Shown piece by piece: positions 1 through 5,047 of a stretch of 5,047 bases of DNA. Numbering within the stretch: position 1 is the first letter of the stretch; every line of letters begins with the position of its first letter. This DNA is from an uncultured Clostridium sp. (GTDB taxonomy: Bacteria > Bacillota > Clostridia > TANB77 > CAG-508): positions 1 through 5,047 of the forward strand of contig CAMEUC010000110.1 of NCBI GenBank assembly GCA_945937855.1, given 5' to 3'. The notes beneath the pieces are model-generated. The model did no database searches and had not been told where the DNA came from. It was given only the letters and a program-made list of their open reading frames with translations. Position numbers and translations under genes: made by a program.

Positions 1-43
1 AGATGCAAAATTTGAAACAATAAAAAATGAAATTTGTGTGTGA
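1..43 (+). CDS. possible 3' end of an upstream gene (partial)
   Basis: From position 2 one frame is open for 13 codons and ends in TGA at 41-43, reading DAKFETIKNEICV. The mix of charged and hydrophobic residues and the same strand as the next gene are compatible with the tail of a protein gene cut by the window edge. The stretch is too short to identify a family or prove coding. No clear terminator hairpin follows it. Confidence 0.25.
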   Translation, partial: DAKFETIKNEICV

Positions 44-79
44 GTTAATTAAAATTTTGGGAATAATATGACAATAAAC

Positions 80-140
80 TTATTCCAATACATCAAAATA
101 ATTTTGAAAATAAAAAAGTTATTCCAGCGTATCAAAATAA
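80..140 (+). repeat. two direct copies of a 22-base element upstream of the ATPase gene
   Basis: The pattern TTATTCCA-N4-ATCAAAATAA occurs at 80-101 and again at 119-140, exactly 39 bases apart. The copies agree at 18 of 22 positions, and the four differences are the contiguous central N4. A weaker copy in the opposite orientation may lie at 45-66 (about 15 of 22 matches, including a right-hand GGAATAA). Identical flanks around a variable spacer look more like repeated protein-binding sites than chance AT-richness, but the binding factor is unknown. No coding frame explains the repeats. Confidence 0.6.
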
Positions 141-144
141 CTTT
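115..144. promoter_or_regulatory. inverted repeat overlapping the -35 box of the ATPase gene (operator candidate)
   Basis: AAAGTTATT at 115-123 and AATAACTTT at 136-144 are a perfect 9-base inverted repeat around a 12-base centre. The equivalent position of the first repeat copy (76-84 with 97-105) is also nearly palindromic, with one mismatch. The right arm covers the first half of the -35 hexamer at 142-147, so a bound protein would block RNA polymerase. Autoregulation or repression of the downstream gene is an inference. No known operator consensus was recognised. Confidence 0.5.
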
Positions 145-170
145 ACAAACATAAAATAATATGTTACAAT
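142..170 (+). promoter_or_regulatory. sigma-A-type promoter of the AAA/DUF4143 ATPase gene
   Basis: The -35 hexamer TTTACA (142-147) is followed by a 17-base spacer and the -10 hexamer TACAAT (165-170). A TG at 162-163 makes it an extended -10. Transcription should begin near 176-178, which leaves a leader of only about 12-14 bases before the start codon at 190. The -35 box is embedded in the palindromic repeat. Confidence 0.65.
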
Positions 171-176
171 ATATTT

Positions 177-183
177 GAGGTGA
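177..183 (+). promoter_or_regulatory. ribosome binding site of the ATPase gene
   Basis: GAGGTGA is a seven-base match to the Shine-Dalgarno consensus. It ends six bases before the ATG at 190, which fixes that start. It sits at or next to the predicted transcription start. Confidence 0.8.
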
Positions 184-189
184 GTTCAT

Positions 190-1392
190 ATGCTAATTAG
201 AGAAAAATATTTAAGTCTAATAAGGGATTTTTACGAAGAAACATCATTAATTAAAATAATTTATGGTTTAAGAAGAAGCGGAAAATCAGTTATTCTAACT
301 CAAATAATGGATGAAATAAAAAGGAAAGACATAAAAGCAGACCATATAATATATATAAATTTTGAATCTTTGGACTATAGTTTTATAAAAACAGCAAAAG
401 ATTTAAATGATTATATAAAAGGACTTATAAAAGACGAAAATAAATATTACATTTTCTTAGACGAAATTCAAAAAGTGCATGAATTTGAAAAAGGAATTAA
501 TTCATTAAGAATTACAAACCAATTTAGTATATTTATAACAGGATCTAATAGTAAAATGACATTTTTAGAATTATCAACAGATTTGTCTGGCAGGTATGTT
601 AGCTTTAGAGTTCTTCCTTTAACATTTAAGGAAATCGTAGAATTAACTGATACAAAAAAAGAAGATTATAAAAAACTATTATTTGATATATTTGAGTGGG
701 GAAGTTTACCACAAAGATTTTCATTTAATAATGAAAGAGCAAAATTGAATTATATTTCTGATGTATATGATTCAATACTATTAAAAGATGTGGTTGAAAG
801 ACTAAATATTAAAGATATAACTTCATTTAATAAAATATTGCAATATGTTTTAGAAACTGAGGGAAAGGAATTTTCTGCTAATAATATATTAAATTATTTA
901 AAAAATGAACATCATGAAATTGCTACAGATACATTATATAATTATTTAGAGGCATTATGTTCAACCTTTATAATGAATAAGGTTTATAGATATGATGTTC
1001 AAGGAAAAAGTATATTGAAAACTCTAAATAAATACTATGCTTCTGATTTAGGGGTTAAAAAAATTAAAACAAATAGTAAAGAGATAAATTATTCAATGGC
1101 ATTAGAAAACATAGTTTATAATGATTTACTTGCTAAAGGTTATGAAGTATACATTGGCAAAACAAAAAAAGGCGAAGTAGATTTTGTAGCAACAAAAGAT
1201 AAAGAATTTAAATATATTCAAGTTTGTTATACATTAGGCTCAGAAGAAACAATAGAAAGAGAATTTGGTGCATATGATGGAATTAACGACTCATATCCTA
1301 AATACATTATTTCATTAGATGAGGAAGACTACTCAAGAAATGGAATTAATCATGTTAATATATTTGACTTTTTAATGAACGATACTTTTTAG
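190..1392 (+). CDS. AAA_14/DUF4143-family ATP-binding protein with C-terminal nuclease-like domain
   Basis: This 400-residue protein is probably cytoplasmic, with no signal peptide or membrane segment. The N-terminal AAA_14 ATPase has a Walker A loop GLRRSGKS at residues 26-33 (K32, S33), a Walker B strand YYIFLDE at 86-92 (D91, E92), a sensor-like TGSN at 117-120, and the family motif SGRY followed by LPLTFKE at 133-148. The DUF4143 region runs from about 187 to the end. It contains DVYDSILLKDVVER (191-204), ASDLG (284-288), and a PD-(D/E)XK-like set: E306 in ALEN, GEVDF at 328-332 (D331), and YIQV at 342-345. Length and motif order are normal for the family and all ATP-binding residues are present, so it looks intact. 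Members often occur in several copies per genome and their function is not settled; nucleic-acid processing or a role in mobile or defence DNA is only inference. It is a single-gene unit preceded by palindromic repeats. The ATG is chosen for its strong ribosome binding site. Confidence 0.93.
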   Translation: MLIREKYLSLIRDFYEETSLIKIIYGLRRSGKSVILTQIMDEIKRKDIKADHIIYINFESLDYSFIKTAKDLNDYIKGLIKDENKYYIFLDEIQKVHEFEKGINSLRITNQFSIFITGSNSKMTFLELSTDLSGRYVSFRVLPLTFKEIVELTDTKKEDYKKLLFDIFEWGSLPQRFSFNNERAKLNYISDVYDSILLKDVVERLNIKDITSFNKILQYVLETEGKEFSANNILNYLKNEHHEIATDTLYNYLEALCSTFIMNKVYRYDVQGKSILKTLNKYYASDLGVKKIKTNSKEINYSMALENIVYNDLLAKGYEVYIGKTKKGEVDFVATKDKEFKYIQVCYTLGSEETIEREFGAYDGINDSYPKYIISLDEEDYSRNGINHVNIFDFLMNDTF

Positions 1393-1416
1393 AAATAAAA
1401 CAAACTCATATGGATA

Positions 1417-1445
1417 TTGCCTTAGTTTAATAAAATTGTTATAAT
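1417..1445 (+). promoter_or_regulatory. sigma-A-type promoter of the YihY/BrkB-family gene
   Basis: A perfect -10 TATAAT (1440-1445) with an extended TG at 1437-1438 is preceded by a 17-base spacer and a -35 TTGCCT (1417-1422, four of six consensus bases). Transcription should start near 1452. The 86-base gap between the two genes holds this promoter and a ribosome binding site. It has no convincing terminator, so read-through from the ATPase gene is possible. Confidence 0.6.
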
Positions 1446-1465
1446 AGGAAAAAATATAGTGAATG

Positions 1466-1472
1466 AAAGGAG
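1466..1472 (+). promoter_or_regulatory. ribosome binding site selecting a TTG start
   Basis: AAAGGAG ends six bases before TTG at 1479-1481, and the following ATCA extends the match in a shifted register. An ATG at 1463 and a GTG at 1459 are both out of frame. The protein has no internal methionine until residue 137, inside the third membrane helix. The TTG is therefore the only sensible start. Confidence 0.8.
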
Positions 1473-1478
1473 ATCATT

Positions 1479-2288
1479 TTGCAAATAATTAGTAAAGTAA
1501 ATAACTTTTTAAAAAGATTAGAAAAACACCATGTAAATGAATATGCCATTCAATGCGCATATTATGTAATACTTTCGTTTATTCCTTTCTTAATCTTATT
1601 ATTCTCACTTATACAATTCACTAACATCGGAAAAGAGGCAATATATTTTTTGGCAAAAGATTTAATTCCAGGAAATATAAGTGGATTTGTTGAAGGTGTT
1701 ATTAAAGAGGCATCTTTTAAATCAATAGGAACATTATCTCTATCAATATTATTTACCCTTTGGTCAGCGGGGAAAGGATTTTTTGCTTTGTGCAAAGGAT
1801 TTCACTATATATATGAAACACCAAAAGAATATAATTATTGGCATTTAAAAATAAGGTCAATTTTTTGCATAGCCATATTTATTTTAATGACAGTAGCAGC
1901 TTTATTTCTAATAGCCTTTGGAAGAACAATTGTTGGTTTTCTTGAAAATAAATATAATGGATTAAGTACAACAATAAATATACTTTTAAATTTAAGAGCA
2001 TTATGGCAAATACTAATATTATTTGCAATATTCTGGCTAATGTATAAATTTGTGCCTAATTATAAAGTAAAATTTAAAACGCAAATACCAGGAGCAGTAT
2101 TTGCTGCTATTGGATGGTATGTACTATCATGGGCATTCTCTATATATTTAGATATCTTTAAAAATTTCTCTGTGATATATGGAAGTTTAACATCAATAAT
2201 ACTCTTAATGATATGGGTATATTGGTGTATGTACATTCTATTATTAGGTGCAGAAATAAATGCATTAATGGAAAAAAAGAAAAAATAA
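1479..2288 (+). CDS. YihY/BrkB-family integral membrane protein
   Basis: This 269-residue protein belongs to the YihY/virulence factor BrkB family, long misnamed ribonuclease BN. It should sit in the cytoplasmic membrane. Hydrophobic stretches predict six helices at about residues 27-48, 84-104, 127-148, 173-192, 203-224 and 234-258. Family-typical segments are AYYVILSFIPFLILLFSL (27-44), LWSAGKGFFAL (94-104), and near the end YGSLTSIILLMIWVYW (234-249) followed by LLGAEINA (255-262). The basic tail KKKK suggests a cytoplasmic C terminus. Length and motifs match full-length members. No catalytic residues are evident. A transporter or lipid/cell-envelope role has been suggested for relatives, but the substrate is unknown and nothing nearby indicates one. 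Translation begins at TTG. It appears to be transcribed alone, ending at or near the hairpin at 2324-2356 upstream of clpB. Confidence 0.93.
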   Translation: MQIISKVNNFLKRLEKHHVNEYAIQCAYYVILSFIPFLILLFSLIQFTNIGKEAIYFLAKDLIPGNISGFVEGVIKEASFKSIGTLSLSILFTLWSAGKGFFALCKGFHYIYETPKEYNYWHLKIRSIFCIAIFILMTVAALFLIAFGRTIVGFLENKYNGLSTTINILLNLRALWQILILFAIFWLMYKFVPNYKVKFKTQIPGAVFAAIGWYVLSWAFSIYLDIFKNFSVIYGSLTSIILLMIWVYWCMYILLLGAEINALMEKKKK

Positions 2289-2293
2289 AAATA

Positions 2294-2322
2294 TTGACTT
2301 TTTTAAAAAAACGAGTTATAAT
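2294..2322 (+). promoter_or_regulatory. strong sigma-A-type promoter of clpB
   Basis: The -35 TTGACT (2294-2299, five of six bases) and a perfect -10 TATAAT (2317-2322) are separated by exactly 17 bases. The -35 lies six bases after the end of the upstream gene. Predicted initiation near 2328-2330 falls inside the left arm of the CIRCE-like operator, which is the usual geometry for HrcA repression. Confidence 0.8.
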
Positions 2323-2323
2323 T

Positions 2324-2350
2324 TTAGCAGTCGATTAACTAGACTGCTAA
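2324..2350. promoter_or_regulatory. CIRCE-like heat-shock operator (HrcA binding site)
   Basis: TTAGCAGTC-N9-GACTGCTAA is a perfect 9-base inverted repeat with the exact 9-9-9 geometry of CIRCE, whose consensus is TTAGCACTC-N9-GAGTGCTAA. It matches 16 of 18 arm positions. The two differences are one symmetric change, C to G at arm position 7 and its partner, so the dyad is intact. It abuts the -10 box and covers the likely transcription start of clpB, a classic heat-shock gene. HrcA is known to repress from CIRCE with help from GroEL. No CtsR heptad repeat (GGTCAAA type) is visible in this gap, so HrcA is the best candidate regulator. Confidence 0.8.
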
Positions 2351-2356
2351 TTTTTT
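2324..2356 (+). terminator. possible intrinsic terminator of the YihY-family gene, coincident with the operator
   Basis: In RNA reading through from the upstream gene, the operator's arms would form a 9-base-pair stem with a 9-base loop, directly followed by six U residues (2351-2356). That is the form of a rho-independent terminator. A clpB transcript starting near 2329 would lack most of the left arm and keep only four or five pairs, so it should escape. Only two or three of the pairs nearest the U-run are GC, so strength is uncertain. The dual role is inferred. Confidence 0.5.
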
Positions 2357-2361
2357 ATATT

Positions 2362-2368
2362 AGGAGGT
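2362..2368 (+). promoter_or_regulatory. ribosome binding site of clpB
   Basis: AGGAGGT is a near-ideal Shine-Dalgarno sequence. It ends five bases before the ATG at 2374 and fixes the full-length start. Confidence 0.9.
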
Positions 2369-2373
2369 AAAAT

Positions 2374-4971
2374 ATGGATGTTCAAAAATTTACACAAAAA
2401 TCGCTAGAGGCAATTCAAAAATCGAGCCAAATTGCTAAAGAAAATAATAACTCTGAAGTAGAACAAGAACACCTTTTGCTTGCTCTAATAGATGACAAAG
2501 AAGGTTTAATAAAACAATTATTTACTAAAATGAATGTAAATAATGAGTTACAAAATGAACTAATAATAAAAATAAAAAATAAACCCAAAATAAGTGGAAC
2601 AAATAAAGTTTATTTCTCAATGGAAGCAGAAGAAACTTTAAATGTTGCAGAAAAACAAGCTCAAAATATGAAAGATGAATATGTTTCTGTAGAACATATA
2701 ATGCTGGGAATTCTTGAAAAGCCAAATAGCAATTTAAAACAATTATTTAAACAATTTGGTATTGATAAAAACAAATTTTTAAAAGTATTATTAGAAGTTA
2801 GGGGGAATGCGAGAGTGACAAACGATAATCCAGAATCAACATATAATGTGTTGGAAAAATACGGAACAGATTTAGTAGAAATGGCAAGAAAACAGAAATT
2901 AGATCCAGTAATAGGTAGAGATGACGAAATAAGAAATGTTATAAGAATATTATCTAGAAAAACAAAAAATAACCCAGTTTTAATTGGTGAAGCTGGTGTT
3001 GGTAAAACTGCAATAGCAGAAGGTTTAGCATTAAGAATTGTAAGAGGAGATGTGCCGGAAGGTTTAAAAAATTGTACAATATTTTCGTTAGATATGGGAG
3101 CATTAGTTGCTGGTGCTAAATATAGAGGAGAATTTGAAGAAAGGTTAAAAGCTGTTTTACAAGAAGTAAAGAAAAGTGAAGGAAGAATAATTCTATTTAT
3201 TGATGAATTACACACAATAGTTGGTGCGGGAAAAACAGACGGAGCAATGGATGCAGGTAACCTTTTAAAACCAATGCTTGCAAGAGGAGAACTTCATTGT
3301 ATTGGCGCAACAACTTTAAACGAATATAGAGAATATATAGAAAAAGACCCAGCACTTGAAAGACGTTTCCAACATGTAATGGTTAATGAACCTACAGTAG
3401 AAGATACTATTGCGATATTAAGAGGACTTAAAGAAAGATATGAAGTTTATCATGGTGTAAAAATTGCAGATAATGCATTAATTGCGGCTGCTGTTCTTTC
3501 AAATAGATATATAACAGATAGATTTCTGCCAGATAAAGCAATAGACTTAATCGATGAGGCATGCGCATTAATAAAAACAGAAATGGAATCAATGCCAACA
3601 GAACTTGATGAAATATCAAGAAAAATAATGCAACATGAAATAGAAGAGGTTTCATTAAAAAAGGAAAAAGACGAATTTTCTAAAAAACGTTTAGAGGAAT
3701 TACAAAAAGAAATATCAGAAATGAAATCTGAATTTAATGAAATGAAAGCAAAATGGGAAAACGAAAAATCTAAAATAGGAAAGGTACAAAAAATACGTGA
3801 AGACATTGAAAGATTAAATAGCGAAATGGAAAAAGCAGAAAGAAATTACGAATTAGATAAAGCAGCCGAAATAAAATATGGAAAACTTCCTGCCCTTCAA
3901 AAAGAGTTAGAAAAAGAAGAAAAATTAGCAGAAGAAAATAATAATACAAATAAATTATTAAGAAACAAAGTAACAGAAGACGAAATAAGTAAAATAATTT
4001 CTAAGTGGACAGGAATACCAGTATCTAAATTAATGGAAAGTGAAAGAGAAAAAATTTTACATTTAGATGAAATTTTGCATAAAAGAGTAGTGGGCCAAGA
4101 TGAAGCAGTAGAAAAAGTAACAGAAGCAATAATGAGGTCAAGGGCTGGAATACAAGATAGTAAAAGACCAATTGGTTCATTCCTGTTCTTAGGACCAACA
4201 GGTGTTGGTAAAACAGAGCTTGCAAAATCACTTGCAGAAAGCTTATTTGATGATGAGAAAAATATCATAAGAATAGACATGTCTGAATATATGGAGAAAT
4301 TCTCGGTATCAAGATTAATAGGTGCACCTCCAGGATATGTAGGATATGAAGAAGGAGGTCAACTTACAGAAGCCGTAAGAAGAAAACCATATTCAGTAAT
4401 TCTTTTTGATGAGATAGAAAAAGCACATCCAGATGTATTTAATATATTGCTACAAGTGTTAGATGATGGAAGAATTACAGATTCACAAGGAAGAACAATA
4501 GATTTTAAAAATACAATAATAATCTTAACATCAAATTTGGGATCAGAATATATATTAGAAGGCATAAACGAAAAAGGAGAAATTTCTGAAGAGGCAAAGG
4601 AACAAGTAAATAAATTATTAAAACAAAGCTTTAGACCAGAGTTCTTAAATAGATTAGATGAAATAATATTCTATAAACCACTAGCAAAAGAACAAATATC
4701 AAAAATTCTAGATTTACTTGTAAAAGACTTAGAAAAACGACTAGAGGACAAACACTTAAAAATACAGCTAACACAAAAAGCAAAAGATTATATAATAGAA
4801 AACGGTTATAACCCAATATATGGAGCAAGACCATTAAAAAGATTCATGCAAAAAAGCCTAGAAACATTAATTGCAAGAAAAATGTTAGAACAGGAAATAC
4901 ATCCAAATGAAGAATTGGTAATTGATTTTAAAGATAATAATTTAGAAATAAAGGAAGCTGATAAATTGTAA
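2374..4971 (+). CDS. clpB: ATP-dependent protein disaggregase ClpB (Hsp104/Clp family)
   Basis: ClpB is a cytoplasmic hexameric AAA+ machine that pulls polypeptides out of aggregates together with DnaK, DnaJ and GrpE. At 865 residues it has the normal full length. The N domain (about 1-145) contains two Clp_N repeats. AAA-1 has Walker A GEAGVGKT at 205-212, pore loop AKYRG with Y250, Walker B ILFIDE at 273-278 (D277, E278), and arginine-finger candidates R330/R331. A long charged coiled-coil middle domain runs from about 405 to 525, including the YGKLP segment with Y502. AAA-2 has Walker A GPTGVGKT at 607-614, pore loop GYVG at 654-657, Walker B VILFDE at 675-680 (D679, E680), FRPEFLNR at 753-760, and sensor-2 GAR at 817-819. 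The middle domain and the lack of a ClpP-binding IGF/IGL loop separate it from ClpA and ClpC. All key residues are present. It has its own promoter and a CIRCE-like operator, so heat-shock induction through HrcA is likely. Confidence 0.98.
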   Translation: MDVQKFTQKSLEAIQKSSQIAKENNNSEVEQEHLLLALIDDKEGLIKQLFTKMNVNNELQNELIIKIKNKPKISGTNKVYFSMEAEETLNVAEKQAQNMKDEYVSVEHIMLGILEKPNSNLKQLFKQFGIDKNKFLKVLLEVRGNARVTNDNPESTYNVLEKYGTDLVEMARKQKLDPVIGRDDEIRNVIRILSRKTKNNPVLIGEAGVGKTAIAEGLALRIVRGDVPEGLKNCTIFSLDMGALVAGAKYRGEFEERLKAVLQEVKKSEGRIILFIDELHTIVGAGKTDGAMDAGNLLKPMLARGELHCIGATTLNEYREYIEKDPALERRFQHVMVNEPTVEDTIAILRGLKERYEVYHGVKIADNALIAAAVLSNRYITDRFLPDKAIDLIDEACALIKTEMESMPTELDEISRKIMQHEIEEVSLKKEKDEFSKKRLEELQKEISEMKSEFNEMKAKWENEKSKIGKVQKIREDIERLNSEMEKAERNYELDKAAEIKYGKLPALQKELEKEEKLAEENNNTNKLLRNKVTEDEISKIISKWTGIPVSKLMESEREKILHLDEILHKRVVGQDEAVEKVTEAIMRSRAGIQDSKRPIGSFLFLGPTGVGKTELAKSLAESLFDDEKNIIRIDMSEYMEKFSVSRLIGAPPGYVGYEEGGQLTEAVRRKPYSVILFDEIEKAHPDVFNILLQVLDDGRITDSQGRTIDFKNTIIILTSNLGSEYILEGINEKGEISEEAKEQVNKLLKQSFRPEFLNRLDEIIFYKPLAKEQISKILDLLVKDLEKRLEDKHLKIQLTQKAKDYIIENGYNPIYGARPLKRFMQKSLETLIARKMLEQEIHPNEELVIDFKDNNLEIKEADKL
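2800..2817 (+). promoter_or_regulatory. candidate internal translation start in clpB (N-domain-less isoform)
   Basis: The in-frame codon for Val148 is GTG (2815-2817). It is preceded by AGGGGG at 2800-2805, one base from AGGAGG, with a nine-base gap. It lies in the linker between the N domain and AAA-1. E. coli ClpB is known to make a short form from an internal GTG at almost the same residue (about 149). The G-run is striking in such AT-rich DNA. Use as a start is inferred, not proven. Confidence 0.45.
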
Positions 4972-5007
4972 TTTGTGCGAGTAATTTATTTATTAAAAAT
5001 ATCAAAA

Positions 5008-5036
5008 GACGACCGCCAAATCTCGTCGGGGTTTTT
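5008..5036 (+). terminator. probable terminator downstream of clpB
   Basis: A GC-rich block (16 of 24 bases at 5008-5031) is followed by five T at 5032-5036, starting 36 bases after the clpB stop. Two competing hairpins can be drawn. One pairs GACGA (5008-5012) with TCGTC (5023-5027). The other pairs ACC-g-CC (5012-5017) with GGGGT (5028-5032), with the T-run immediately after. Both stems are only five pairs, so this is weaker than a textbook terminator. Upstream A-runs could pair with the T-run and make it work in both directions. Confidence 0.45.
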
Positions 5037-5047
5037 ATATTTTATTT

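Noticed and set aside
34..50. Similarity between the bases after the possible upstream gene end (about 34-50) and those just after clpB (about 4971-4988)
   Set aside because: The shared ATTTGTG...GAGT...AATT pattern is short, needs an indel, and has no supporting structure; chance in AT-rich sequence is the simplest explanation.
80..140. CRISPR-like array from the two repeats
   Set aside because: Only two clear copies, with a 17-base gap of A/T-rich sequence between the 22-base elements, the repeats differ in their centre, and no cas genes are nearby.
1402..1428. Short inverted repeat AAACT/AGTTT after the ATPase gene as a terminator
   Set aside because: Only five AT-rich pairs around a 17-base loop with no T-run directly after; it overlaps the -35 and spacer of the next promoter.
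1463..1478. ATG at 1463 or GTG at 1459 as the start of the YihY-family protein
   Set aside because: Both are out of frame with the conserved protein, and the ATG precedes the Shine-Dalgarno sequence rather than following it.
2661..3215. A 184-codon open frame on the - strand inside clpB, and shorter ones across clpB and the YihY-family gene
   Set aside because: They lie opposite strongly conserved genes. Their translations are rich in Ser, Leu and Phe, as expected from the complement of AT-rich coding DNA, and no recognisable domains are seen in them.

Overview
The window is a very AT-rich stretch of bacterial DNA. Arginine is mostly AGA, Shine-Dalgarno sites match the AAGGAGGTGATC consensus well, and promoters are of sigma-A type with 17-bp spacers. 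Together with a CIRCE-like heat-shock operator this suggests a low-GC Firmicutes or related lineage, such as a gut Clostridia or Bacilli clade. Tryptophan is encoded by TGG, no gene contains in-frame TGA, and the genes end in TAG or TAA, so the standard bacterial code fits. The species cannot be named from this sequence.

Layout: all three complete genes lie on the + strand, and each has its own recognisable promoter, so this is a series of single-gene units rather than one operon. Positions 1-43 may hold the last codons of an upstream gene. Positions 45-147 carry repeated, partly palindromic elements just upstream of and overlapping the promoter of the first gene. Positions 190-1392 encode an AAA_14/DUF4143 ATPase with a C-terminal nuclease-like domain and no firmly known role. 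After an 86-base gap with an extended -10 promoter, 1479-2288 encodes a six-helix YihY/BrkB-family membrane protein that starts at TTG. The 85-base gap that follows holds a strong promoter and a 9-9-9 inverted repeat matching the CIRCE (HrcA) operator at 16 of 18 arm positions. Then 2374-4971 encodes the disaggregase ClpB. The last 76 bases hold a GC-rich, terminator-like block.

Functionally, only clpB can be placed in a pathway with confidence: heat-shock disaggregation with DnaK, probably under HrcA repression. The ATPase and the YihY-like protein show no evident link to it.

The points most worth a second look are four. They are the repeat array at the ATPase promoter, the symmetric base change in the CIRCE-like operator, that operator's possible second role as a terminator for the upstream gene, and a GTG with a G-rich ribosome-binding-like site inside clpB exactly where an N-domain-less isoform would start. 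I see no clear new multi-gene system here.
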